64,000 nt of DNA from Sulfolobales archaeon (lineage in GTDB: Archaea > Thermoproteota > Thermoprotei_A > Sulfolobales > NBVN01), in the NCBI GenBank assembly GCA_026413885.1, contig JAOAKA010000001.1, positions 302,762 through 366,761 on the forward strand, given 5' to 3'. Of this stretch, positions 41,368-51,161 are shown piece after piece; position 1 is the stretch's first letter; each line of letters begins with the position of its first letter. The translations under genes and the position numbers were made by a program. The notes below the pieces were generated by a model that made no database searches, was not told the origin of the DNA, and worked only from the letters and a program-made list of their open reading frames with translations.

Positions 41368-41982
41368 TTAAATTACTTTGAATACTTCTTCTAGTGGTCT
41401 TCTACGTCTCGGACTTGGCGTTTCTTGAGGATATCCTAGTGCTATAATTCCCATGAGTTTATACTCTTGCGGCAGATCTAGAAGTTTGCGGAATTCTTCT
41501 TCTAGTAGTAGTGGAGCTCCCAACCAAACAGAACCTACTCCAAAACACCAGCTAGTCAATATAGCGTTCTCTATGGCTGCTGCGACACTCTGAATCTCCA
41601 TTATAAACTCTGCGTTAAAGGCGCTAACTTCTCCTGTAGCAGTAAGTTTACTAGTATCTATGTAGACAGCTATGTAAAGAGGAGCAAAGTACATTCCTCC
41701 CTCCATAAGCTTTCTCCACTTCTCTATTCTTTCCTGAGGCATTCTAGCTATCTCTCTAGCGTACTTTATATGTGAATCGATAAGTAGTTTATGAATCTTC
41801 GTCCGCATCTCATCGCTTTTTATCACCACGAAAAACCAGTTCTCTCGTCCACCAGCAGTAGGAGCTCTAGTAGCTGACCACAGAATTCTCTTTATTGCTT
41901 CATCCGGTATAGGTTCCGGTCTAAACCTGCGAATAGAAGTTCTTGTTTCCACTACATTTAGAAATTCTTTTATGCAGACCAT
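41368..41982 (-). CDS. Nitroreductase-family protein
   Basis: TSIRRFRPEPIPDEAIKRIL, APTAGGRENWFFVVI, C-terminal IALGYPQE. Confidence 0.9.
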   Translation of the reverse strand: MVCIKEFLNVVETRTSIRRFRPEPIPDEAIKRILWSATRAPTAGGRENWFFVVIKSDEMRTKIHKLLIDSHIKYAREIARMPQERIEKWRKLMEGGMYFAPLYIAVYIDTSKLTATGEVSAFNAEFIMEIQSVAAAIENAILTSWCFGVGSVWLGAPLLLEEEFRKLLDLPQEYKLMGIIALGYPQETPSPRRRRPLEEVFKVI

Positions 41983-42083
41983 AGACCATCCAACCAGCTA
42001 TTTCACGTAATTTAAAAAGCTCTGCATATCTCAATATCTCTAAGATTGAATAAAGTATCTAGAAAACTTGTGTCTTCAGATAG

Positions 42084-43169
42084 CTACCCACTAGCCTTAG
42101 CTAATAGCTCGGAAGCACTCATAGCTCCGAGGTCTTCCGAAAGTGGAAGTCTTAAAATACTAGCTGAATCGATTTCAAGAATTATCCACCCTCTAATTAA
42201 ATCTCTAGACTCGAGAATTCCCAGGAAATCTACTACTTTTGGAATTAATCCTACTGGTAGAGTAGATACAACATATGCAATACCTTCTCTAGTACTTAAA
42301 TACGCTTCAGTAAACCCCGGTATTGCTATAATGGCTTTAACTCCTTTGAGCAGGAAATTCGGTACGCCGTAGAGAACTAGAAGCTTCCTTACTGCCGGAG
42401 TTACGCGATCTATGTAGTTTTCAATAGTTGGTCTTATCCCTATAATCACATCTCTCTCGAGTATGTGCTTTCTAAAGTGCTTCAAAAATGTTTGGTAGCT
42501 ACATGCCATCACACTACTTTTAACAACGCTGTGAACTTCCTTAATCTTAGCTAAGGCATTCTCTTCTAGCTTATTTGCTAGTAATATGTCTATTGAGTCT
42601 AAACGGCTGATAACCGATTTCTTCCCCAAGAACTGTGGAAGAGATGCTACCGCCATAAGTTCTCTCAAATACAGCCTATCTAGAGTACTTCGAGTTATGT
42701 GAGACAGTACGTATCTTGGAGGAACTATCGTATCGAGGACATAGACTTCCGATGGTTCTTGATCTAGGCTTGCTATAACGTAATTAACTGTTGATTCAAC
42801 TTCGTGAACTCTAGTTACATACTTTAAAAAAGTTGCGCCTTCCAGAGTTCTAATAAACGATCTTATAAGCTTCTTGGGAACCCTATCTAACGGCAACCTA
42901 GATTTATAAACCAGTAAGACTTCTGTGAGGCCTAGTCTACCTAGGTCTACAACAGCCTTAAACTCTACACCCAGCTTCTTTAAGTTGTTTAAGACCCTCC
43001 ATACAGTTGAAGAACTTAAACCAACGGCACTCCCTATTTCTGCGATAGTGGGAATATAGCTCACACTATTTAAATAGTCAATCACCCTAACGACGTGGGG
43101 ACTTAACCGCATTCTTTTAGTACCCTGTGAACACCTGTTCTCAAGTATATCTAGTAGTGAGAGACACAT
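42084..43169 (-). CDS. HTH transcriptional regulator-like protein
   Basis: N-terminal HTH TIAEIGSAVGLSSSTVWRVLNNLKKLGV; remainder unrecognised. Confidence 0.65.
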   Translation of the reverse strand: MCLSLLDILENRCSQGTKRMRLSPHVVRVIDYLNSVSYIPTIAEIGSAVGLSSSTVWRVLNNLKKLGVEFKAVVDLGRLGLTEVLLVYKSRLPLDRVPKKLIRSFIRTLEGATFLKYVTRVHEVESTVNYVIASLDQEPSEVYVLDTIVPPRYVLSHITRSTLDRLYLRELMAVASLPQFLGKKSVISRLDSIDILLANKLEENALAKIKEVHSVVKSSVMACSYQTFLKHFRKHILERDVIIGIRPTIENYIDRVTPAVRKLLVLYGVPNFLLKGVKAIIAIPGFTEAYLSTREGIAYVVSTLPVGLIPKVVDFLGILESRDLIRGWIILEIDSASILRLPLSEDLGAMSASELLAKASG

Positions 43170-43260
43170 ATACCGCAGTTACGACTTCAAACATGGTGCT
43201 AGATCTATTTACAGAGAGATCGATTTAGATGTAACGCTATATGCCAGTTTCTCCCTACCT

Positions 43261-44121
43261 ATGTACAGAAAAAGTGGAAACTGCTGGATTAAAGTCTTCG
43301 GTTTCGGAAGGAATACTGTGATCTGCCTAGAAGACGGTCTAAAATGTTATGGATCTTACTGTTCAAATAGACTCTTCATCAACTACATAACCGGCCGCTG
43401 GTTCGACTTAGATAAAGGTCTTAGTGAAGTAGAGGATGTAGCTAGACGAGCAGTAGAGGACGTAATAGAGAGATTCTATTGTTTAAGTGTATCTGCTTCA
43501 CCTTGGGATAAGTTTGAAGTACTTACCGCTGCTTTCTTATCTAGAAACACGGATTACCATAGAAACACAGTTAGATGGGTTAAGAGCTTACTACACAAAT
43601 TATCTAATACGAACATAGATAGTGCTAACGGCATTGTGAGAGCTGCTTTTTTAACATACAATGAATATAGGTCTTACCAGCTTCATCAGCTTACTGAAGT
43701 CCTCAGTGAAATACTCAGTGCTCTTCAAGCTGTTTCTGCGATGGACGTAGAAACAATTAGAAAACAGTTGATTAAAATTAAGCATCTAGGCCCTAAGGTA
43801 GTTGATTCCTTCTTACTTCACAGCGGTCTCGAGACTATTCACGCACCTGTTGATATACACTACTTGAGATTTCTAAAGAAATACGGTCTTCTCAGAGATG
43901 TATTCACATATCCACGAAAGAAATATTGTACTGAATTTAACTGCTATACTTGCCCGATAGCTCGGAAATGTGTCTACGCATACACTATCAAGATGTTTAA
44001 AAACTTAAACGGATTTATTCAGACTGCTTCTTATGTCTCAGGTAAGCTTAAAGTAGAAAGCTGTAGAGACTTAGGTGGATCTAATCTTAGATCGCTGCTT
44101 GAGAAAATTACAGCTAGCTAG
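43261..44121 (+). CDS. HhH-GPD DNA glycosylase / endonuclease III-like with Fe-S cluster
   Basis: IKHLGPKVVDSFLLHSG...APVDIHYLRF and CTEFNCYTCPIARKC. Confidence 0.82.
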   Translation: MYRKSGNCWIKVFGFGRNTVICLEDGLKCYGSYCSNRLFINYITGRWFDLDKGLSEVEDVARRAVEDVIERFYCLSVSASPWDKFEVLTAAFLSRNTDYHRNTVRWVKSLLHKLSNTNIDSANGIVRAAFLTYNEYRSYQLHQLTEVLSEILSALQAVSAMDVETIRKQLIKIKHLGPKVVDSFLLHSGLETIHAPVDIHYLRFLKKYGLLRDVFTYPRKKYCTEFNCYTCPIARKCVYAYTIKMFKNLNGFIQTASYVSGKLKVESCRDLGGSNLRSLLEKITAS

Positions 44122-44128
44122 AACTCGA

Positions 44129-44647
44129 CTACCACTTCGGTAGGACAACTCCTCTCTGGCCTTGATACTTTCCTCTGTAGGTACTGATGACTGGAGTTGC
44201 TACTTTAGCAAATACAACATGTAGAAATCTAGTTCCAATAGCTATTTTAGCTGGGTAGGGAGGAGTTAGGACTTCGATAGTGAGCTGTCCTTCAAATCCA
44301 GCATCAACTATAGTTGGAGGCATGAGAAACCCTAGTCTAGCGAAAGTTGATCTAAGTTCAACAAACCCCATGAGCTCCGGCGGCATCTTTAGATACTCTA
44401 TCGTGTGTAGTAGGTAGTGAGTAGAAGGCTCTAACCTCAGATATTCTTTAGCATGACTACAGTTAAAATACTCTTCAACACGGTCTTCACCAACAATCAA
44501 TTCTCTTGGTGAAGTATTAATGCGGCAGAAACTTTCTCCAACTCTAAGGTCAAGTCCGTTTTCTCTAACAATTTCTTCAGAAAAAGGCTCTATTTGAAGC
44601 CTCTTACTTGTAAGATATGCCTTAAGGTCGAAATCTGAGAGTATCAT
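44129..44647 (-). CDS. dcd: dCTP deaminase
   Basis: MILSDFDLKAYL, ENGLDLRVG, ELRSTFARLGF, DAGFEGQLTIE, YQGQRG. Confidence 0.94.
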   Translation of the reverse strand: MILSDFDLKAYLTSKRLQIEPFSEEIVRENGLDLRVGESFCRINTSPRELIVGEDRVEEYFNCSHAKEYLRLEPSTHYLLHTIEYLKMPPELMGFVELRSTFARLGFLMPPTIVDAGFEGQLTIEVLTPPYPAKIAIGTRFLHVVFAKVATPVISTYRGKYQGQRGVVLPKW

Positions 44648-44806
44648 ACTTCCACCGCATTTTTCTCGATAACAGCTTCTTAAAACTGATTGTGAACTTA
44701 CCTAGATATGAATATTCTCTAAAATTCAATCAGTTCAATTGAGTTAAGCTGGCACTATCTGAGAAATACTTATTAGGATATTTTAGGTAAATCGGCATGT
44801 GATAAT

Positions 44807-45535
44807 ATGTTGGGTAAACCTATTCATATGACTATATCCCCTGAAACTGTAGCTAAGAGAGCTATTGTAGCTGGAGACCCAGCCAGAGTTGAGCACATTA
44901 AAGAACTGCTGGAAGACCCTAAGTTAGTTAATACTCAGAGAGCCTTCATTACCTACACAGGAACCTACAGAGGAGTACCGGTAACTATAGCTGCTCACGG
45001 TGTAGGATTTCCTTCTTCAGCTATAGTTTTTGAAGAGTTATCAATGGTCGGATCAAAACTCATTGTAAGATTTGGTACCTGTGGTGCTATGGTTCCCGGC
45101 ATGCGGATTGGAGATGTAGTTATACCGACTGGTGCTGCTTACTACCCTGGTGGAGCATACTACCAATACTTCCGGGAGTGGACATGTTGCCCTGCCGTAC
45201 CGTCTTTTGATGTAGTTAGAGCTATAGTCGACGAATTCGAGAAAGCTGGGATAAAGCACTTTGTTAGTCCAGTAGTAAGTAGTGATGCTTTCTACGCTGA
45301 AGACCCAGAGTTCGTTAAGAAGTGGACATCTAGAGGAGTTATAGCTGTAGAAATGGAGTGTGCTGGACTCTTCTCACTAGGATTAGCTAAAAACGTTAAG
45401 ACAGGTGCGGTGTTACTCGTTAGTGATTCTTTAGTAGAGCACCTAGGATATGCAAAAGCAGAAGAACTAAGAGAGTATGTATCAAGAGCAGCTAGAGCTC
45501 TACTAGAAGCAGTAATTAAGGTAAAACTAGATTAA
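44807..45535 (+). CDS. Purine-nucleoside/uridine phosphorylase family
   Basis: AIVAGDPARVEHI, AHGVGFPS, RFGTCGAM, AVEMECAGLF, LLVSDSL. Confidence 0.93.
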   Translation: MLGKPIHMTISPETVAKRAIVAGDPARVEHIKELLEDPKLVNTQRAFITYTGTYRGVPVTIAAHGVGFPSSAIVFEELSMVGSKLIVRFGTCGAMVPGMRIGDVVIPTGAAYYPGGAYYQYFREWTCCPAVPSFDVVRAIVDEFEKAGIKHFVSPVVSSDAFYAEDPEFVKKWTSRGVIAVEMECAGLFSLGLAKNVKTGAVLLVSDSLVEHLGYAKAEELREYVSRAARALLEAVIKVKLD

Positions 45536-45569
45536 CACAAGTCTAGAGGTTTTAGAAGAGTGTTTTTAA

Positions 45570-46238
45570 CTAGTTTGAAATATAGCACGGATTTCTTAAA
45601 GTAGTTAATTTAAGTTCTTCAATATAGTACTGAATGTTTCTTATGAAATCTTTGAAGTAGTATATAGGTATGATACCAATACCTTCAATAGAACCTCTAA
45701 CAGATTCACTTAACGTAATAACCAATCCAATAAACCTATTTACTCTTCTTAGTGAGGGATAACTTGTTAACTCATAACCACACCACTCAAGAAGTTTCTT
45801 GAGTTTTTCAAGATGTATGTAAGATGCTTCTCTAATCTTACTGGTGCTAGAGCACCTAGGTGACCAATGTTTGCAGTCAGCAACAACACCGAGAGATGCC
45901 GGTATATTAACAGCTAGAATATCAAACTCCCACTTCCTTACACCGAACTTGAAGTTTCTGAAGACATCGTATCCGCTTTCTACTAGAGCTTCAGCAACGA
46001 ATGACTCGAAATCTCTCCAGCTAAGGTAGTTTGAAACTTTTTTCGAGTCACATCCGCATTTTACTGCTAATATAGCTAGCTGAGTTAATGATTTAATACA
46101 GAGTTCTCCGGAAATTCCTCTGTAGATTAGACCTAGGTCTAGAAGTTCTTTAACTATATCGCTATTTAGTTCACTTTCTCTAGTACACTGCTTCTCAGAG
46201 AAGAACCGCAGAAGCTGGTAATAATCAGTCGGTTGCAT
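45570..46238 (-). CDS. Restriction-endonuclease-like PD-(D/E)XK nuclease
   Basis: DFESFVAEALVESGYDVFRNFKFGVRKWEFDILAV...VVADCKHW nuclease pattern. Confidence 0.7.
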   Translation of the reverse strand: MQPTDYYQLLRFFSEKQCTRESELNSDIVKELLDLGLIYRGISGELCIKSLTQLAILAVKCGCDSKKVSNYLSWRDFESFVAEALVESGYDVFRNFKFGVRKWEFDILAVNIPASLGVVADCKHWSPRCSSTSKIREASYIHLEKLKKLLEWCGYELTSYPSLRRVNRFIGLVITLSESVRGSIEGIGIIPIYYFKDFIRNIQYYIEELKLTTLRNPCYISN

Positions 46239-46333
46239 CCATCGTCACCAAATCTGAGATCACCTCCCTCATCATGGAGTCTGCTCTAGACTCCAGCTAC
46301 GATAGTTAAATACACTAATAAATGAGTTTTCAA

Positions 46334-46850
46334 AGATTGTGTGTCTAGGCTAGGCAGGTGATACAGCTATACGGAAATTACTAGCTAGAGCAGCTGGAAC
46401 CGGTAAACCTAGCTAAGATTCTATCGATAATGAGACTACTCTCTTCCACATCTTCGGAAGAGATGTTCTGAAATCAACCACGTCTCTACCAAAAATTTAG
46501 ATAGTTAAAACTCTTCTACTCACAGCAGCTATGGTGACCTCCGTTATGTGTTTCTGAGAGCCGGTATCACTCTTGAATTAATCAGGCCCTCTTCTGATAA
46601 AGTATCCTACATCTCTAATTTCATCGCAGCTATAGCTTTAACTTGAGCGACTATCAGACTATAGGAATACCTGAGCAATCTAGTAGGAACGAGCTCCAAA
46701 TCGAGAATGCCTGCGTAGAAAAAGCATTCAAATATCTAAAAGCTTTGTACATAGGAACACCTGTAGTAACTCCTCTCTTGAGCTGCTTAAAGATGGTGGT
46801 CACTACTTAACGATGGCTACCCAAGAAATAGTGTTCAAGTAGTCTACAGA
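46334..46850 (+). pseudogene. Decayed protein gene, family unidentified
   Basis: Frame-switching reading: IVCLG*AGDTAIRKLLARAAGTGKPS*DSIDNETTLFHIFGRDVLKSTTSLPKI... GDLRYVFLRAGITLELIRPSSDKVSYISNFIAAIALT* DYQTIGIPEQSSRNELQIENACVEKAFKYLKALYIGTPVVTPL.. ELLKDGGHYLTMATQEIVFK*. Confidence 0.65.
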
Positions 46851-46858
46851 GAAGACCT

Positions 46859-47398
46859 TCAATATGGAACGCTCTTTAACTTCACTAAGTACGCTAGATA
46901 GTTTGCTAGAGGATGTAGCACTAGGGCTATTCCAATGGCTATTACTATCTCAGTTAAACCGAGTTCTACACCTGTGTAGAAATCTATCTTCAGCAGTTTT
47001 ACGAATAGTAGTGATATTAATATAAACGATGTTTGATCTAAAACGGGTAGTAGTGCTCCAGGCTTCATTCCGAGTCTTCTCTTTATGAAGGAGTTCACCA
47101 GATCTCCGATCATTGAACCAACTCCCTGAATAAATCCAGCTATAGCTAGATGAGTGAGAGGGTAATGATAGATAAATAATAGAGCTACCCCAGCTAGAGT
47201 GCCAGCAGAAACACCGGCAAATAAACCCTCCCAGCTCTTGCTGTCACCAAAGATTCTCTTACCGTCTATGAAGTTTCTGCCGAAATCAACCGGGTGAGCG
47301 TTTCTTACGATTTTTCGAACTATTAATGGGAAAGCATTAGCAGTGTAAGATGGTGCTAGTAGTAGCAGTTTATATGTAAGTTCTAGATAGCTACTCAA
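46859..47398 (-). CDS. carS: CDP-archaeol synthase
   Basis: PVDFGRNFIDGKRIFGDSKSWEGLFAG and GSMIGDLVNSFIKRRLGMKPGALLPVLDQ motifs. Confidence 0.95.
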   Translation of the reverse strand: MSSYLELTYKLLLLAPSYTANAFPLIVRKIVRNAHPVDFGRNFIDGKRIFGDSKSWEGLFAGVSAGTLAGVALLFIYHYPLTHLAIAGFIQGVGSMIGDLVNSFIKRRLGMKPGALLPVLDQTSFILISLLFVKLLKIDFYTGVELGLTEIVIAIGIALVLHPLANYLAYLVKLKSVPY

Positions 47399-47990
47399 AC
47401 TCGATACCTCGGTCGGTGATTGAGAACTTTATTCTACGATTTCTAAATTCACTTGGTTTAACTACCTCGATTTCTCTATCGTTTCCCTTTTTCTTGATCT
47501 CGACGATAATATCAGACCAAAAATCAAGTATTTCGTAACCACTAGGAACTACCTCGCCTTCTTCCTCTCTAACTTGAGCAGTAAGTAAGATTCTAGAACC
47601 AAAACTGCTTGCTGTATATGAGAGAATAGCTAGTGATGTGTTGAGTAACTTATTAGCTATAGGTCTCTCAACGACTTCATATCGATAGTGTGTGTTAATG
47701 GAATCTATACATACATTTTTAAACTTACTCAAGGAGTAATCTAGGAACATCTCAATGAGTAGGATAGATAGGTCTTCTAGACTGAAGATTTCTCTGAAAT
47801 AGAACTCTCTACTACATAGAGAATACCTCTCCAGGAGAGGTATCGGTATAGATCCCTCCGTACTCAAGTATAGAGAGGGTTTAGAGCTTTTAGATACGAT
47901 CCAAAGACATAGATTAGTCTTACCAACACCAGCACTACCATATAGTAAACTCACTCTACCTTCAGTAGCTTCAACCAGCCATTTACTCAG
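47391..47990 (-). CDS. RecA-fold ATPase, RadB/KaiC-like
   Basis: VSLLYGSAGVGKTNLCLWIV Walker A; CTG start gives N-terminus SKWLVEATEGRVSLLYG; track GTG start begins at Walker A strand. Confidence 0.75.
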   Translation of the reverse strand: MSKWLVEATEGRVSLLYGSAGVGKTNLCLWIVSKSSKPSLYLSTEGSIPIPLLERYSLCSREFYFREIFSLEDLSILLIEMFLDYSLSKFKNVCIDSINTHYRYEVVERPIANKLLNTSLAILSYTASSFGSRILLTAQVREEEGEVVPSGYEILDFWSDIIVEIKKKGNDREIEVVKPSEFRNRRIKFSITDRGIEFE

Positions 47991-48088
47991 GTGCTACCCT
48001 AGAATAAATCACTATCTACACCTTAATTATTTCAGAATTAGATATCTACATATAAGTACTAGCTATATATAGATAGGCTATGTTATAG

Positions 48089-49495
48089 ATGCGGGTGAGG
48101 ATATCTATGCCGAACGATCTCAGAAGTGCCGCACTAAAAGCTGTTCTTCTGACATCTTTTCTCATAGTTTTCAGTCTCAGTATGTGGAACTGGTACGATA
48201 TAAGTATATTTGAAAACTGGTTCGAAGCCTCTAGATCCACAAGTCTCTATAAGATCTATGAAGTTCCTCTAGCTCTAGGCAACATTAGCTATAGAGTCGT
48301 ATACCCACCTCTCCCACCTCTTATCTACATAGGAACCCGCTGGCTAGTAGATGCAGCTATTAATGCTATAATTGCGATAGGTAGAACCGCACCTACAATC
48401 GGACATGCTTTGCTAACGGCGACTGACTACTTTATTAGAGCAATTATAAAGCTACCTCTCCTAGTATTTACTGTAGCTCTAGCTACACTACTCTGGAAGA
48501 AACTCGGTTCTAGAGCATCTCACTGGGTTATAGCTGGTGTTCCGACACTAGTCACTATAGCTAACTATCAATTCGATCCATTAGTTGCTTTCTCTCTGTA
48601 TCTATCTATAATTGGTTTAGACATACCGCGTATAGGTATAATCTTAAGCTCTATATCTACAGCACTCATAATTTTAACAAAACCTCTAGCAGCTATTTCA
48701 CTTCTCCCTCTAGTATACTACATACATAGAAAAATGGGGAAAAGAGACCTAGTTCGCTATGTAGTTATCACTCTAGCTGTAGTTCTCGCATTCACTCTTC
48801 CGTTCTTTCTAATTAACCCATACGCATTCATATACAATGTATTTCTATTTCACAGTGAGAGAGCACCTCAGTATATCTCAATCTGGAATCTCCCTGTTTT
48901 ACTCTCGAAGAGAAACCCGGAAATTGCGAGAATAGTGAATAGTGTGTGGCTTCCTGTAATGCTAGCTATTCTCGGAGTAGCGTTTCTATCATTAAAGAAA
49001 AAGCTCACATTGGAAAATAGAGATAATGTAGTTCTAGCTACATTAATTCTTCTGCTACTAGTCTTAATCTTCAATAAGGTCGTGAACCCTAATTACCTCT
49101 TGTGGGCATATCCTCTGATAATTCACCTAGCTTACAGCCGTGAACATAAATTAAAGCCTAGAAAGACTCTAATAACGTACAATATAGCTGCAGCACTAGC
49201 AGCTCTCTGGGGAGGTCTCTACATGATGATCCCAGCCTTAGTGAATGATATAGTAGTTATAGAGGAGACAGGTGAGATTATCCCCGCTAGAAACATAATA
49301 TACAGATCTCTCGACACACCTCTAAATGAAACAATAACAAATCTAATTAGCTTAAGTGAAAAATACTACGACTACATCAAGATAGTGGAATCATATACTA
49401 ACCTCCTCGGTGCTTCATTAATAGTCACATACAGCTCAGTCATGCTGACTTTAATATGGAGCCTGATCAGAGAGTGCTCTAAGCCTGAGTCTTAG
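48089..49495 (+). CDS. Polytopic membrane glycosyltransferase-like (GT-C fold)
   Basis: 468-aa multi-TM protein with mannosyltransferase-like features; alternative start ATG 48107. Confidence 0.65.
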   Translation: MRVRISMPNDLRSAALKAVLLTSFLIVFSLSMWNWYDISIFENWFEASRSTSLYKIYEVPLALGNISYRVVYPPLPPLIYIGTRWLVDAAINAIIAIGRTAPTIGHALLTATDYFIRAIIKLPLLVFTVALATLLWKKLGSRASHWVIAGVPTLVTIANYQFDPLVAFSLYLSIIGLDIPRIGIILSSISTALIILTKPLAAISLLPLVYYIHRKMGKRDLVRYVVITLAVVLAFTLPFFLINPYAFIYNVFLFHSERAPQYISIWNLPVLLSKRNPEIARIVNSVWLPVMLAILGVAFLSLKKKLTLENRDNVVLATLILLLLVLIFNKVVNPNYLLWAYPLIIHLAYSREHKLKPRKTLITYNIAAALAALWGGLYMMIPALVNDIVVIEETGEIIPARNIIYRSLDTPLNETITNLISLSEKYYDYIKIVESYTNLLGASLIVTYSSVMLTLIWSLIRECSKPES

Positions 49496-50003
49496 AGAGT
49501 ACTGCAGACTCTACGAAGTCTTTGAAGTAGTTCTTACCTACTTCAAGAACTTTAGATAGTAAAATACATGTATTTCCGGTTGTTGAAGAAATCCGGCAGA
49601 AGCTAGATGAGAGATCGAAGTAGTCTCTAGTAATTACGAGTCTTACGTTGGGCATATTAACGCTATCTCCCTGTATCACTAGGTAAAGAGATCCGGAGGG
49701 GATAGCCTTACTTATAGAGATAGACCTCACGAAAGACTGATATCCATCTAGCGTCTCTAAAATCTCTGGAAAACCGATTTCTCTCAATACGTATAGTAGC
49801 TTATCTTCAACATATATTTCTACAACAGCTGGACTAACTCTTAAATCGAGCAGTAAATCACTATCTAGTTGAATAGCTAGATAAACCGTTGAATTAGAAG
49901 AAGAAAATAGAACTCTAGAACCTGGAGTTCTATCTGAAATCTGCTTAATTATCTCTCTAACATTCTTTAAGTCTATCGGTAGCCCTCTAAATACCTCTCT
50001 CAG
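49479..50003 (-). CDS. Hypothetical protein, 174 aa, proposed CTG start
   Basis: Frame open from a TAG two codons upstream of CTG 50001-50003; no ATG/GTG/TTG for 72 codons; GGTG TAGTCT CTG. Confidence 0.65.
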   Translation of the reverse strand: MREVFRGLPIDLKNVREIIKQISDRTPGSRVLFSSSNSTVYLAIQLDSDLLLDLRVSPAVVEIYVEDKLLYVLREIGFPEILETLDGYQSFVRSISISKAIPSGSLYLVIQGDSVNMPNVRLVITRDYFDLSSSFCRISSTTGNTCILLSKVLEVGKNYFKDFVESAVLSKTQA

Positions 50004-50151
50004 AGACTACACCATCATATATCTTTATACTTACACATCTATAAATACTCGCAGAACACAAGTTTAAGACCTACTTCAGCAGCCGCAACATGCTACCGCC
50101 ATATAGAGACTGCGTTAAACGAGGTCTTACTGTGTGAATAGGTGCTCTCCA

Positions 50152-50355
50152 TCACCTATATCTCTTCTCGATAACCACAACTACGCAGTCTTCTTCTTCA
50201 CGCGCATCTACAACAGATAGCTTCTGTCTTATTGCTTCATCAATAGTAAACTCTAGAACTTCTTCTGAGACCTCTATAGTCGTAGATTCACCTATATTCA
50301 GCTTCTTTCTCATATCCTCTAAAGTCTTACGGACTTCATCTTCACTTTTCAGCAA
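50152..50355 (-). CDS. Small hypothetical protein (67 aa)
   Basis: Short helical ORF with GAGGAG TTAGCT TTG start. Confidence 0.5.
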   Translation of the reverse strand: MLKSEDEVRKTLEDMRKKLNIGESTTIEVSEEVLEFTIDEAIRQKLSVVDAREEEDCVVVVIEKRYR

Positions 50356-50473
50356 AGCTAACTCCTCAAGTTAGTGAATCAGCAGCTAATAACTATTTTT
50401 CAGTAGTTAAGTAGCTCTCAAGTTTGCTTCACTCTATACTTTAGCTACGTAAATCGGTTTGATAGTACCTAGT

Positions 50474-51079
50474 TTAACTCGTAGTAGAGGTAAGACTGAG
50501 AACATAGCTAGCTATGAATTCATCACTTAACCAATCCACGTAGACTCTGCACAATCTAATTCCAGAGACGACTTCAATAACTTCTCTAACTACTTCCTCC
50601 AAACTCCTACCGCTTACATCAACTTCACATACCTTTTCCACCGGATGCTCGGAGAGAGCGTTACTAGTGCATACACCTACGAATTCAGCCTCAATATTTT
50701 CTCGCATTTTCTTTGCTGGCCACCCTCTTCTACTCAGTCTCTCAGCTAGCTCTATCGGGTTTATTCTTAAAATAATTATCTTATCTAAGATATCGTCATC
50801 TACAATCTCGCTGTAGTGACCAACTACTATAAGTCTACCCTTCTCTAGTGCTAGCTTTCTAACACGCTCTCTCAACCTCGATTCATCGATAACGAAGCTC
50901 GTTCTTTCGTTATCGTAATCTACATAGAGTCCCTCCTCAAGTGCTAGATTACTTAGCTCTACTAGGTCTACGCCCAGTAGTCTAGATATAGCTATTCCAA
51001 CATCTGACTTACCCGTACCGGGAGTACCACTAATAGCTATAACCCTCCAACTCTTACTACTAGTACTCAATCTAGCCAC
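50474..51079 (-). CDS. Fap7/AK6-like adenylate kinase
   Basis: ISGTPGTGKSDVGIAISRLL, VVGHYSEIVDDDI; likely TTG start GGTG GCTAGA TTG. Confidence 0.9.
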   Translation of the reverse strand: MARLSTSSKSWRVIAISGTPGTGKSDVGIAISRLLGVDLVELSNLALEEGLYVDYDNERTSFVIDESRLRERVRKLALEKGRLIVVGHYSEIVDDDILDKIIILRINPIELAERLSRRGWPAKKMRENIEAEFVGVCTSNALSEHPVEKVCEVDVSGRSLEEVVREVIEVVSGIRLCRVYVDWLSDEFIASYVLSLTSTTS

Positions 51080-51161
51080 CGAAGAAACATTGATAAGAAA
51101 CTAATTACAGTAAAACATGTACCTTATTAGCTGCCTGAATATCTTCGATATGGTGCTCTCA

